From Symsagittifera roscoffensis (Eukaryota; Xenacoelomorpha; Acoela; Convolutidae): DNA of 64,000 nt. The stretch covers positions 38,014,686 to 38,078,685 of the forward strand of contig NC_087067.1 in NCBI RefSeq assembly GCF_963678635.1. The letters run 5' to 3'. A program made the position numbers and the translations under genes. The notes beneath the pieces are model-generated. The model was not told the DNA's origin. It saw only the letters and a program-made list of their open reading frames with translations, and did no database searches. The first letter of the stretch is position 1; each line of letters opens with the position of its first letter. This document shows positions 34,620 to 45,657 of this stretch, one piece after another.

Positions 34620-35158
34620 TAGATGTTTTTATGGCGCTCCTGGGTGTTATTCTTTTTAACATCATGACCGGTAGAACCGTTAACGAGCACTCCGCGTCGA
34701 GCGAATGCTCAAAACAACGCACTAACCTCCGGGGCATAAGGGTATATCGGAAGCGGAAGACTTCCAGATTCCCGTGAAAAGTTTTTTAACCTAGTTAAGA
34801 CCGAAAATTCACGAACCAGGAAGGGTGGGGGGGATTCGCGGTCCCGTCATTTCCTGAGTGGTACGTGACCAAAAACACTTAAAGATATACAGGAAACCAA
34901 ACAAAAGGTAGCATAGTACCTAAGAAAAACAAAAAACAAAAACCAAATAAAGAACCGAAAAACAGTTAAAAAAAGTTATAAAATCAGTAGAAATCATCCC
35001 CCCTAACGAGATGTGATCCGACCCTCCCGCTTGTTGTTGTTAGATATATTGTTGTTACAGGCATTTATATCAATCAGGATCGTTACGATCAATTTTGTGG
35101 CCCGTTTGTGGTGCTTCTACTGTAGGGTTATTTGAGTATTTAAGTACGTTAAGGCTAA
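34620..35158 (+). mobile_element. Fragment of the LTR element's leader
   Basis: Matches 41,999-42,522, from AGATGTTTTTATGGCGCTCC to AGGCTAAT. It is not next to an LTR here. It joins a Penelope-like piece on the left and a polB piece on the right. It is older and more diverged than the leader copies at 42 and 46.6 kb. Virus-like fossil fragment. Confidence 0.7.
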
Positions 35159-35403
35159 TGATCCTTTCTCCGATGCTGTTGGAGAGACTAGTTACATGTA
35201 AACTCTTGTTCACAGAAAGAACAAACCTTCGATTGCTTAGAACTTGAATGAGCATGCTTCTTGGCAGTAAAGTAGTTCATCTACTCTTCGCTCTTTGTAT
35301 AAAAATGACAGTTTGGACACTTATGTTCCTTCTGTTTTTCACATATCAGCCCAGTTGGTTGATTTGAACATATATTTGTCTTATAACAAAATGTAGCTTA
35401 TTT
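35159..35403 (-). mobile_element. Fossil polB element, N-terminal fragment
   Basis: Matches the zinc-binding N-terminal region at 31,660-31,912, on the same strand. The recurrent spacer follows it, in the same order as at 31.9 kb. Broken relic. Confidence 0.65.
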
Positions 35404-35868
35404 GGATGGAAAGATCACGCCCGATGAATTGTGGAGGCGCAAACTAATGACTTAACTGTAGTTTATGTTTAACATGGCTAAAATTGAGAAAACTGCAAAA
35501 TCAGAAAGAAAAATAGTCCCAAAACAAAAGGTTACAACAATTCCAGAACAAAACAATGAAAAATCACAAAAATTTACGGAAAAATATTGATAGTGATTGC
35601 TGATAATTTATGTTTTTACAATCTTTCAATTTTGATTAGTCAGAAGTTTTTAGAGCCCTTTTCACACATAATTGTTAATTTTTCCAAGTCTCTGGTCGTA
35701 CTATAAATAATGTAGTAAGTTTAATCCTGATGATGCACAAAATGTACGAGAATCTTTGAATTAGTATTTCAAAATTCCCATAAGAGATGGATTGACTCTT
35801 TCCTCTCCTTTAACTCCGCATGCTCTAGCAGAAATAAATCTCGGGATTAAGTTCATGTATTCAGGGCA
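35404..35868. repeat. Recurrent spacer, copy 3
   Basis: Same unit as 31,913-32,262. Most like copy 1. Confidence 0.65.
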
Positions 35869-36514
35869 TTGCAGCACTGCAATGAATAGTTTGAAAATTT
35901 TATTTCCTCCAAATCATAATCACCGTTTCTCATTGACAATAAAAAAAGAAGATCATGCATCTCGACATATACACTGAGTGGTAGTATTCTTAGCTTGAGG
36001 AGGCGGTAACGATAATTGAGGTTCGATCCTAATATCCATTTTGTTCCAGAGTGTTTTTTTCAAACTCTTTGAGGTTTCCCTTGTGTGGTCACAACGCTTG
36101 AGATGGGTATGTTGCTGTCGGTACTACGGTTCCAGTATATGCCTTCCAGTGGCAGGCCAAAGTAAGGTTTCTTTTAATTTGAAAGAAAGCATTCATTGCA
36201 TTTTTGGAGTGTATCTGACAATTTCCAGCCCAGTATAAGTTTTTGATGTACAATGAGCCCAAGGTCAAGTTGGGATTTAACTGGTTCCAAAGGACTGCCC
36301 ATTAGATTGGTTTTTAGTGCTACTTTTATGTTTAGAATTTGAGACTTCTTTATATTTGCTGTCATCTGATTTTCAGAAAGCCATTTTTCAATGTTTTATT
36401 GCTTTGTTTATTTCACCTTGGCTTCGGGTTATTGCTTTAAAATCATCTGCGTACCCCTAACAAGATTTTTATTTCATCGTTACTGGTAAATTAATTTCGA
36501 AGAGGAGGAATAGT
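35869..36514 (-). mobile_element. LINE-3 reverse transcriptase fragment, copy 2
   Basis: Close relative of 32,265-32,900, with MTANIKKSQILNIK and LDLGLIVHQKL. Its RT side is joined directly to Penelope-like sequence at about 36,515. Confidence 0.6.
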
Positions 36515-36955
36515 AGAAAGACCAAATTGGGTTTCAGTTCACGGGATAATGACAATTTAAGGGAGGGAAGAGCGGTTTTCAGTTTCCTGGTCATAAACGC
36601 AATTTGTGCGTTGGTGATGCTGCGCACCTTGTTTGCAAACAATTGACTTAGATTTCCTCGATATTGAAGCATGAGCATTGGGGGTTTCACTTCTCTTTTG
36701 TCATCGGTTGTCCGGGTATCTGTCTTAGTTGGTAATAATTTTGCTCCAAGATTTTTTCTTAGTGTTTCCGACTCAACGTTGAATGACCACTCCTCAGGGT
36801 ATTGATTTTCCTTCCATTGCTTTCGATTGATCAGCATTGCTTTAGGTAAAAATCCCATGTAGATGTGCTCCTAAAATCCTGTGCACCGTACCCTTTATTA
36901 TTTTTCTCTTGTACTACAACGGTGCGCAACTTCAGAAGCTTAGAAGCGTGCCAGT
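36515..36955 (-). mobile_element. Penelope-like element fragment (RT end to GIY-YIG)
   Basis: Minus strand: FRSTSTWDFYLK, MLINRKQWKENQYPEEWS, KREVKPPMLMLQYRGN and KPNLV. It ends just before the GIY-YIG start. Confidence 0.6.
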
Positions 36956-37084
36956 ATCCGAAGAGGAGGAAAGGTAGTGCTCCAAGTATAGATCCCTGGG
37001 TACTCCGCTGGGGACATTTTTTTGGCGGTAACTTTTCTGGTTGATTTGAACGTATTGTTGTCTCATAACAACATTTAACATATT
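36956..37084 (-). mobile_element. LINE-3 sliver with the polB-like upstream phrase
   Basis: Minus strand CYETTIRSNQPEKLPPKK leads into a motif-B-like STQGSILGALPFLLFG. It is joined on the left to a Penelope-like piece. Confidence 0.45.
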
Positions 37085-37590
37085 TGGAGGGAAAGATCAC
37101 GGGCAATGAATTGTGGAGGCGTGAAAAAATGATTAATTTGTAGTTAAAGTTTAAGATGGCCAATGGTGAAAAAAATTAATTTCAGAATCAAAAATATTCC
37201 TAAAACAAAAGGATACAACAAATATAGAAAAAATCGCAAAAACGTGCAGCCAAATGTTGATAATGATTGCGTAATATATCATCTAATTAACGTTGTTCAA
37301 CTTTGATTGTTCAGAAGCTCTTAGAGCACTTTTATGACATAATTTTCATTTTCTTCTGGTTTCCGATCGTACTGTAAAATTTGTTATAATTTCAACACTG
37401 ATGATGCAGAAAATGTGCGAGAATCTTTAAATTAACATTTAAAAATTCCCAAAAATGATGGATTGCCTCTTTCTTCTCCCGTAACTCCACATTCTCTGGC
37501 AGAATTACCTCTCGGAAATTGGTTCAACCATTCAGGGCATTGCATCACTAAAAAATTAGTTTGAAATTTTTGTTCTCAATTTATTGGGCA
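37085..37590. repeat. Recurrent spacer, copy 4
   Basis: Very similar to copy 2 (33,030-33,530). Confidence 0.65.
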
Positions 37591-38110
37591 CCGGTCTTCC
37601 AATTTTCCATTCACGAGAGATAACTTCATGATGGTCTAAACGTACAGATTTTGGATGGTTTGGAAATGTACGGAACAGCCACTAAATTTTCCTGATGTAT
37701 GTGAACGCCAACAAGAGAGTCCTCTTTCTTGTGTTCCTCAATCCATGTGGTCAAATGTCGACCAATTTGTCATTTGTCCCACATAGGTAGAATTACATCC
37801 ACAACAAGACAGTTTGTAGACCAAATTGGGTTTCAGTTCACGGGATAATGACAATTTAAGCGAGGGAAGAGCAGTTTTCAGTTTCTAGGTCGCAAACGCA
37901 ATTTGTGCGTTGGTGATGCTGCGCACCTTGTTTGCAAACAATTGACTTTGATTTCCTCGATATTGAAGCATGAGCAATGGGTGTTTCACTTCTCTCTTGT
38001 CATCGGCTGCTCGGTTATCTGTTTTAGTTGGTAAAAAATTTGCTCCAAGATTTTTGCTTTCTGTTTCCGACTCAACTTTGAATGATCACTCCTCTGGGTA
38101 TTGATTTTCC
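37591..38110 (-). mobile_element. Penelope-like element fragment, GIY-YIG part
   Basis: Same order as 33,531-34,060, with an interrupted frame. Confidence 0.6.
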
Positions 38111-38384
38111 TTCCATTGCTTTCTATTGATTCTAATGTTTTTTGTTGCTTCCTTAAGTCCACTTTAGTTTCGGATTTTTGCTTTAAAATCATTTGCGTAC
38201 CTGCAACAGGATATTTTCTTCATCCTTTCAGCCAAATCAATCATAAAGAGGAGGAATAGTAGTGGTACAAGGATAGGTCCTTGGGTACTCCGCTGGTGAC
38301 ATTTTTTGGCCGGATCTTTCCTGGTTGATTTGAACTTTTTATTTTTCATAATATGTAGTAATTTATGTAGTAAAATATGTAGTA
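38111..38384 (-). mobile_element. LINE-3 RT fragment
   Basis: Minus strand TQGPILVPLLFLLFMIDLAE then CRYANDFKA, i.e. motif B followed by a motif C-like AND. It is wedged between Penelope-like pieces. Confidence 0.5.
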
Positions 38385-38690
38385 ATTTCCCTCGATATTG
38401 AAGCATGAGCATTGGGGGTTTCACTTCTCTCTTGTCATCTGTTGCCCGGGTATCTGTCTTAGTTGGTAATAAATTTGCTCCAAAATTTTTGCTGACTGTT
38501 TCCGACTCATCTTTGAATGACCACTCCTCAGGGTATTGATTTTCCTTCCATTGCTTTCGATTGATCAGCATTGCTTTAGGTAAAAATCCCATGTAGATGT
38601 GCTCCTAAAATCCTGTGCACCGTACCCTTTATTATTTTTCTCTTGTACTACAACGGTGCGCAACTTCAGAAGCTTAGAAGCGTGCCAGTA
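38385..38690 (-). mobile_element. Penelope-like element fragment (RT end to linker)
   Basis: Minus strand QDFRSTSTWDFYLK, AMLINRKQWKENQYPEEWS and VKPPMLMLQYRG. Confidence 0.6.
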
Positions 38691-38823
38691 TCCGAAGAGG
38701 AGGAAAGGTAGTGCTCCAAGTATAGATCCCTGGGTACTCCTCTGGTGACATTTTTTCTGGCGGTAACTTTTCTGGTTGATTTGAACATATTGTTGTCTCA
38801 TAACAAAATGTAACATATTTGGA
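38691..38823 (-). mobile_element. LINE-3 sliver
   Basis: Same junction as 36,956-37,084: YVQINQKSYRQKK then STQGSILGALPFLLFG. Confidence 0.45.
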
Positions 38824-39320
38824 AGGGAAAGATCACGGACGATGAATTGTGGAGGCGTGAAATAATGATTAATTTGTAGTTAAAGTTTAAGATGGTCAAT
38901 AGTGAAAAAAAGCAATTTAAGAATCAAAAATATTCCTAAAACAAAAGGATGCAACAAATAAAGAAAAAATTGCAAAAACGTGCAGCCAGAAATGATAATG
39001 ATTGCGTAATATATAATCTAATTAACATTGTCCAATTTTGATTGGTCAGAAGTTTTTAGAGCACTTTTGTAACATAATCGTCATTTTCTTCAGGTTTGTT
39101 ATTGTACTTCAAATTTTGTTGTAACTTAAACCCTGATGATGCACAAAATGAGCGAGAATCTTTATATTAATATTTTAAAATTCCCATAAGAGATGGATTG
39201 ACTCTTTCTTCTCCCGTAACTCCACATTCTCTGGCAGAATTACCTCCCGGGATTAAGTTCAACTATTCAGGGCACTGCAGCACTGAAAAAAATAGGTTGA
39301 AATTTTTGTTCTCAAGTTAT
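38824..39320. repeat. Recurrent spacer, copy 5
   Basis: Same unit, leading into the longest Penelope-like copy. Confidence 0.65.
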
Positions 39321-40900
39321 TTGGCACCTGGCCTCCAATTTTCCATCTACGAGAGATAACTATATGATTGTCTAAAGGTACAGATTTTGGATGGTTTGGA
39401 CCTGTCCAGAACCTGCCACTGAATTTTCCTGATGTATGTGAACGCCAACAAGCGAGTCCTCTTTCTTGTGTTCCTCAATCCTTGTGGCCAAATGTCGAAC
39501 AGTTTGTCCAACATAGGTGGAATTACATCCGGAACAAGACAGTTTGTAGACCAAATTGGGTTTCAGTTCACGGGATAATGACAATTTAAGGGAGGGAAGA
39601 GCGGTTTTCAGTTTCCTGGTCATAAACGCAATTTGTGCGTTGGTGATGCTGCGCACCTTGTTTGCAAACAATTGACTTAGATTTCCTCGATATTGAAGCA
39701 TGAGCATTGGGGGTTTCACTTCTCTTTTGTCATCGGTTGTCCGGGTATCTGTCTTAGTTGGTAATAATTTTGCTCCAAGATTTTTTCTTAGTGTTTCCGA
39801 CTCAACGTTGAATGACCACTCCTCTGGAAATTGGTTTTCCTTCCATTGCTTTCTATTGATCAGCATTGCTTTATGGTAAAGTTACCATGTTGATGTGCTC
39901 CCAAAAATCCTGTGCACCGTACCCTTTCTTATATTTCTCTTGTACTACAATGGCGCGCAACTTGTGAAGCTTAGAAGCGTGCCAGTATCCGTTGTTTTTG
40001 GTACCATCTACATTCAACTTGCCTGTTGCCTTCTACATTTATATTATTGTCTAGAAAACCCAAGACATTCTTCTCATTTGGTGTTTCAAGCGTTAATTGT
40101 AAGTTAGGACGCAATTTGTTGGCAGCATGCAATACCACGTTCGGGTCGCCTTCAACAGTCCTCACAGTATTGTCTACAAATCGTAGGAAAAACTTCACAC
40201 CTGCCATCGTCAGCTCACATTCACACCTCTCAATGCACATTTTGCAGAGCCAAATTTTTTTGATATACCTTTGTAATCCTCATCCAAAATACCACCACAA
40301 TTTTTATGATACCAATTCAAACAATCCTCTCATTCCACTGCCTTGGTTCTGAAAGTCACCCTTCTATCGCATTTTGGGCATTTTCCGTTCATGTCCTCTA
40401 AGATGTCAATCTTTTGAGGGATATCCAAAGCCAGAACTTTTTCTAAGTCCTTCAACCAAAGGTTTGCCAGAATGACTGTCAGGGGTGTACCCATGGTCAA
40501 TCCGTCTTTTTTTACATACTATGTGTCATGGCACTTAAAATGGACATTATTAACAGCAATGTACAAGTGTTTAATTGTACTTCTTGACAAGACAGGTGGC
40601 TCATTCTGGCTTTTTAAGTTCTTAAGCACAATGTCAATGGTATCTTTGATGGCAACATTTGTGTGCAGGCTTTTCTCATCCAGCGAAATGATACTCTCGT
40701 CAGAGTCTAATTTAGTATTCTCTATCATAACCCTAGCTGCTTCAGTGTTGGTCTAAAATTGGTTGTTGCTAGCATTGCTAACAAAGAGAGTTTTAAAATT
40801 TGTTTCAAGAATTTTCCGACTCTCCTTTCAATCTCATTTTGATGCTCATTTTTTTTCAATTTTATTAACTCGACGATGGACGTAGCTCAGAAAACGTCCG
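39321..40900 (-). mobile_element. Penelope-like element, most complete copy (RT, PHD finger, GIY-YIG)
   Basis: From right to left on the minus strand: SIISLDEKSLHTNVAIKDTI (RT palm start, about 40,690); DGLTMGTPLTVILANLWLKD; a PHD-type finger CPKCDRRVTF..CLNWYHKNCGG..CKMCIE (about 40,385-40,215); FFLRFVDNTVRTVEGDPNVV; RWYQKQR; FRSTSTW; a linker; and the GIY-YIG domain YKLSCSGCNSTYVGQTVRH with ATRIEEHKK (39,550-39,430). Penelope-like elements use this RT/GIY-YIG pair to copy themselves into new sites. Several frame interruptions make it inactive. A second piece of it lies at 45,071. Confidence 0.78.
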
Positions 40901-41089
40901 AGTTCTCATTTTAATATTTTTTCTTCATTTCGATCGTTATCTGGTTTTAAGGAGTGGCACAACTCTAGAAACTAATTAAAAAGATTGGCATAGTGTTTGA
41001 AACTATTTAGTGAGAACTGTAGGAGGTAACCTGGAAATTGACAAACACAGTAAAAACATTTTCTAATCTGGAGTTGCGAAGTCTTAATT
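40901..41089. other. Unassigned AT-rich sequence between Penelope-like piece and LTR-a
   Basis: Repeated almost exactly at 45,471-45,657. No coding signal was seen. Confidence 0.5.
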
Positions 41090-41998
41090 TGACATTCGAC
41101 CAGAATGGTCAAAATGCAGTTTCGCATTCGAATTTTTATTGGAACATCTAACCGAGAAGATTGATGGTTTTTATGAATTAGTGACGTTAATTGAATAACC
41201 AGACAAATCGAGAAGCGTTAGTTTTGACTGACATGCTAATTTTAAATTTTCGATTTGGACGTGAAAGACACGTAACCTTTTATTATTTCGCACACACTGA
41301 AACTGCGAAATCAGAACAACAGTAGTCTCAGTGACAACAACAACAAAAAAACGGCAGAAGATTGAGATTACGGTTTAAAATTGTCAAAAACCATTCCGAG
41401 TTGTATCGGTTGTGCCGCTACAATCGTTACAGAGCAGTTCACCAGAACCAGGAAGGGTGTTGGGACGACGTGTCCAGCCTTCCGAAAAGAAACAAGATCG
41501 TTCTTTCTCCGGATTCCAGAATCCATAAGGGTCTCGGGAGAGAACTGTAACTCGTCATTTTAACATTTTAAGCTTCCCGGAATGCCTTGAGTTGAATATA
41601 ATTAATACCAAATTCGTTTTCAGATAATGAGAAGCTAGGAGTTGGGGGGAAAGGGTTGATCTATCTTCGATGGAGATGACGATTTTTATCTACTGAAAAA
41701 AAACAATAGTAATATAATATATAAAAGTAGCCCTGCTTTTAGGAGTGACCCCGTGGTCTGGGGATACTGAGACCCAGCCATGAGCTCACTATTTTGCATA
41801 TAATTAAGTTAATCGGAGCGTTCTGATCGAAGCCGGAAATAGTAACGTTTTTTGTCGACCCGATGTTAGAAAGACCACCAAAAGAACTGGCTTTGGCAGA
41901 GACGATGAAAAGCATGTAGAGCTGTGTTTAGACGCTAGCCAGTCGTTTTAGAACCTAGCTTTATTTTCCGTCGATATGTACTTCCGGGCGAAAGTTAC
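41090..41998 (+). mobile_element. LTR-a of the virus-like LTR element (copy I)
   Basis: About 0.91 kb, from TGACATTCGACCAGAATG to CTTCCGGGCGAAAGTTAC. Better-kept LTRs begin TGTAACATTCG and end CGAATGTTACA, an 11-bp inverted pair with TG..CA ends. It is nearly identical to LTR-b, as expected from the tandem duplication. Confidence 0.72.
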
Positions 41999-44887
41999 GT
42001 AGATGTTTTTATAGCGCTCCTGGGTGTTATTCTTTTTAACATCATGACCGGTAGTACTGTTAACGAGCACTCCGCGCCGAGCGGATGCTCAAAACAACGC
42101 CCTAACCACCGGGGCGGAAGGTTATATCGGAATGCGGAAGCCTTCCAGATTCCCGTGAAGAGTTTTTTAACCTAATTAAGACCGAAAATTCACGAACCAG
42201 GAAGGGTGGGGGGAGGGATTCGCGGTTACGTCATTCCCTGAGTGTTAGGTGACCAAAAACATTTAAAGATATACAGGAAACCAAACAAAAAGTAGCATAC
42301 TACCTAAGAAAAAAAATAAACAACCGAAAAAACCAAAAACAGTAAAAAAGTATAAAATCAGTAAAAATCATCTCCCCTGACGAGATGTGATCCGACCCTC
42401 CCGTTTGTTGTTGTTAGATATATTGTTGTTACAAACAATCAGGATTGTTACGATCAATTTGGTGAACCGTTTGTGGTGCTTGTACTGTAGGTTTATTTGA
42501 GTATTTAAGCACGTGAAGGCTAATTTGCGCTCAATCCGGAAGGGTCTCGGGATTCGAGAAGAAGACCGATTCGGCAAGCAGTGCAAGGAGCGACAAGAAG
42601 GGACTCAAGGACAACAACAATCAACCGTTGGGTATCGTTAACAAGTTTTGTATCCCTTTTGGTACAAAAAGTAGGATAATATTCTGTGGGGGGCTCGACA
42701 GTGACTGCACTGTAGTGACCCTTCACCGAACTGCGAATTTCCGAGTTAAGCACATTAATTCGGGTATTGAAAAAATCCGGAGGGGTATAATACTAGTAGT
42801 ATTACTTTTTATACAGCCTATATATTCCTATACCGTTTTTCAATGAAAAACACAGCAAACAGACCGGTTTTTAGGGTCAAAGTAGCGATATTTTGATCCC
42901 CCCACAAATCACGATTTTCGAGATATCGATATTTTTTAGAATGGAAAAAAGCAAAAAATTAGTGTGTTACATCGTAATTGTACTAATATAATAGGTAAGA
43001 CCGGTTGAGTTTAGTTTAGAAGTGGTTGGAACTAATTGGGTACAAAAACCGAATTTTCTTCATTTTTGAAAAAAAAACAAAACGTTACAAAATAAGAATT
43101 TTTTTTTTAAATTTTTGAGTTAGGACAGTAAAAATTGTTGTTTGGACAACATTCGCTAGTGAATTGAATCGACAGGTTTTAAAACCCGTTTGCCGATAAC
43201 TTTCCGGGTTACAGTGAAATCGAACTTAACATGTTTGATTTAGTGGATTCATCAATCCGGAAGGGTCCAAATAGCATTGTTTTTGGTAAATCTTTTCAGC
43301 TGGAGCGTTTTATATTGGTTTTTTTGCATTAAACTAGAACAGTATAGACCTTCTGAGCTCGGATCAATAATTTTTAGGTCGAAAAGATCAGAATTGCGAA
43401 AAAAGTTAGGCGGAACCTAAATAAATTGAGAGAAAATTTTTTGATTGTAAGTAAGCGTGAAAATTTTTTAAGATTGTTTTTAGCAAACTCACTAATGCGG
43501 GAAGGTAGACCCTTCACGTTTTATAAATTTTTTGGAACGCCTTTATACCCTACCAAAGCATAGTAACGGTTGGAAAAGGCAATTTTACGCTGTTCTAAAC
43601 GAAAAGGGAAGGCTAAGGAAACCAGAAAACCATAGTGGAATCGAAACTAGGCTAGTGATAAGACCCTTCACAGTTAAGGTGAATTGTCATATAAGAGGCT
43701 TAGCTTCAAACCAGAAGGGTCTAAGGACAGAAAAAACATCCTTCCTAGTTAGTTCCTACAGCATATTAGCGTCGGAGAACGTATCCGGAAGGGTATAGGG
43801 TGAAAATTTTAAAAAGTTCCGGAAAAGCTATTTTTGCCAACCCGGAGGGGTCCTGTTTTTGCCAATCCGGAGGGGTCCTGTTTTTGCCAATCCGGAGGGG
43901 TCCCAATTTTGCCAATCCGGAGGATTCCTGTTTTTGCCATTTCGGAGGGGTCCTGTTCTTGCCAATCCGGAAGGGTCCCATCATTGCCAATTCGGAAGGG
44001 TCCTATTTTTGCCAACCTGGAAGGGTCCGAATTTTGCCAATACGGAAGGGTCCCAATTTTGCCAATTCGGAAAAATCCTATTGTTGCCAATCCGGAAGGG
44101 TCCCAATTTTGCCAATCCGAAAGGATCCTATTTTTGTAAAAAGTTAAGTAGACAAAAGAAAAGTAAATAGTAGAGAATATTAAGTTACTAGGTGTCAGGC
44201 TAGGAACCAGTGACTGCTCTGGTAACTTGCCTTTTATAAAAGATCAGACTAAAAAAAAACAGGTCTAAGCCCGGATATTCGCGACACTTAGTCTAAATTG
44301 AACAAGAGTTTGTCACTGGTTTGTGTGGATTGAAATCCAGTTCGTTTTTTGGAAAAGTGATTGCCCTGAGGATTTTAGTAGGTCTAGCCCGGCCAATCCG
44401 AAGGCGGATAGGTAACACAGGACTCGGTGGGTGCAATAAACGCCCACTTGAGAAAATTACAGCCTTCAAGTTTTGTCTGTTTGATGCAGCACCGAACAAG
44501 GAGAGCTCTTTCTTTAGAAACAAGTTCGACTATTACATTGCGGTTGACTAAAGTACAAAACACATACGTTTTTCATTGAAAATATTCTTATTTTTCTTCA
44601 ATTTTGGTTTTAAATAAACAATATCTGTTTTTGATTCGGTAATGAGTACACTATCTTTTAAACATATTGATATCATCAGACTGTGCTAGCTTCATATCTT
44701 ACAACTAATAATCGATTATTGGGAATAAATTGTATATACGCTGTACTGTGATATCATACAAGGATTCGTGTTTACTATTTAAATAAAATTTTTAGAATTT
44801 TTTTTGTGTTGTGTTATTGTTAAAACAAGTCAGACTAAAAGGACACTAGTAATAGAATTGAGTGTATAGGCAGTAAGAAGTGATAAA
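41999..44887 (+). mobile_element. Leader I of the LTR element, with minisatellite
   Basis: A long untranslated-looking leader. A primer-binding-site-like TAGCGCTCCTGGGTG lies at 42,012 (TGGCGCTCCTGGG in the copy at 34,632), 13 bases after the LTR, which is further than usual. The leader is full of GAAGGGTC phrases and their complement GACCCTTC, and carries the 25-bp repeat array at 43,831. No long conserved frame is evident. Confidence 0.55.
43831..44135 (+). repeat. Minisatellite, 12 units of exactly 25 bp (leader I)
   Basis: Core TTTTTGCCAATCCGG then AAGGGTCC or AGGGGTCC. GCCAA recurs every 25 bases from 43,836 to 44,111. Spacing never varies although bases do. The same array is at 48,367-48,671. 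The unit lacks stop codons in several frames, which explains long open frames over it. Confidence 0.92.
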
Positions 44888-45068
44888 ATGAAAATGAGTC
44901 TAGACAAGTCAACGATACACAAACAAAGTGATAGTTCTAGGAAGTTCGTTCCAGAGAAACAAAGAAAATCAATGAACGACCCCTTTGTGGAAAGGATCGC
45001 ACGAATCCGGACCGACAAAGGGAAGAAGAAAGTTTCAGGCGGAATGGTTGAAACCAGGAGTCAAAAGT
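44888..45068 (+). mobile_element. Start of the LTR element's coding region (copy I, partial)
   Basis: Same opening as at 49,425: MKMSLDKSTI, QKQRKSMNDPFVERIARI-like. It ends where the second tandem copy begins. Fossil fragment. Confidence 0.65.
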
Positions 45069-45070
45069 CT

Positions 45071-45470
45071 GGCATGCCAGAATGACTGTCAGGGGTGTAC
45101 CCATGGTCAATCCGTCCTTTTTTACATACTATGTGTCATGGCACTTAAAATGGTCATTATTAACATCAATGTACAAGTGTTTAATTGTACTTCATGACAA
45201 GACAGGTGGCTCATTCTGGCTTTTTAAGTTCTTAAGCACAATGTAAATGGTATCTTTGATGGCAACATTTGTGTACAGGCTTTTCTCATCCAGCGAAATG
45301 ATACTCTCGTCAGTGTTGGTCTAAAATTAGTTGTTGCTAGCATTGCTAGCAAAGAGAGTTTTAAAATTTGTTTCAAGAATTTTCCGACTCTCCTTTCAAT
45401 CTCATTTTGATGCTCATTTTTTTTCAATTTTATTAACTCGACGATGGACGTAGCTCAGAAAACGTCCGAG
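45071..45470 (-). mobile_element. Penelope-like RT fragment (duplicate of ~40,466-40,900)
   Basis: Same RT palm start as at 40.6 kb. Marks the beginning of duplication copy II. Interrupted. Confidence 0.7.
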
Positions 45471-45657
45471 TTCTCATTTTAATATTTTTTCTTCATTTCG
45501 ATCGTTATCTAGTTTTAAGGAGTGGTACAACTCTAGAAACTAATTAAAAAGATTGGCATAGTGTTTGAAACTATTTAGTGAGAACGGTAGGAGGTAACCT
45601 GGAAATTGACAAACACAGTAAAAACATTTTCTAACTTGGAGTTGCGAAGTCTTAATT
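45471..45657. other. Unassigned AT-rich sequence before LTR-b
   Basis: Duplicate of 40,901-41,089. Confidence 0.5.

Larger units (their letters stand above)
40466..45070. repeat. ~4.6 kb tandem duplication, copy I
   Basis: Holds a Penelope-like RT piece, LTR-a, leader I and the first codons of the LTR element's coding region. It repeats from about 45,071 to 49,608, with about one percent difference plus small length changes. At the junction a few bases (TGGCAT) match neither side. Confidence 0.8.

Noticed and set aside
41750-41800. tRNA or structured RNA gene inside the LTR (CCCCGTGGTCTGGGG)
   Set aside because: A short hairpin only; no B-box and no cloverleaf.
43831-44135. CRISPR-like array of short regular repeats
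   Set aside because: Units are contiguous 25-bp repeats without distinct spacers and lie in a eukaryotic LTR element leader.
43766-44170. Several long open frames over the minisatellite as genes
   Set aside because: They overlap in many frames and both strands and follow from the stop-free 25-bp unit.
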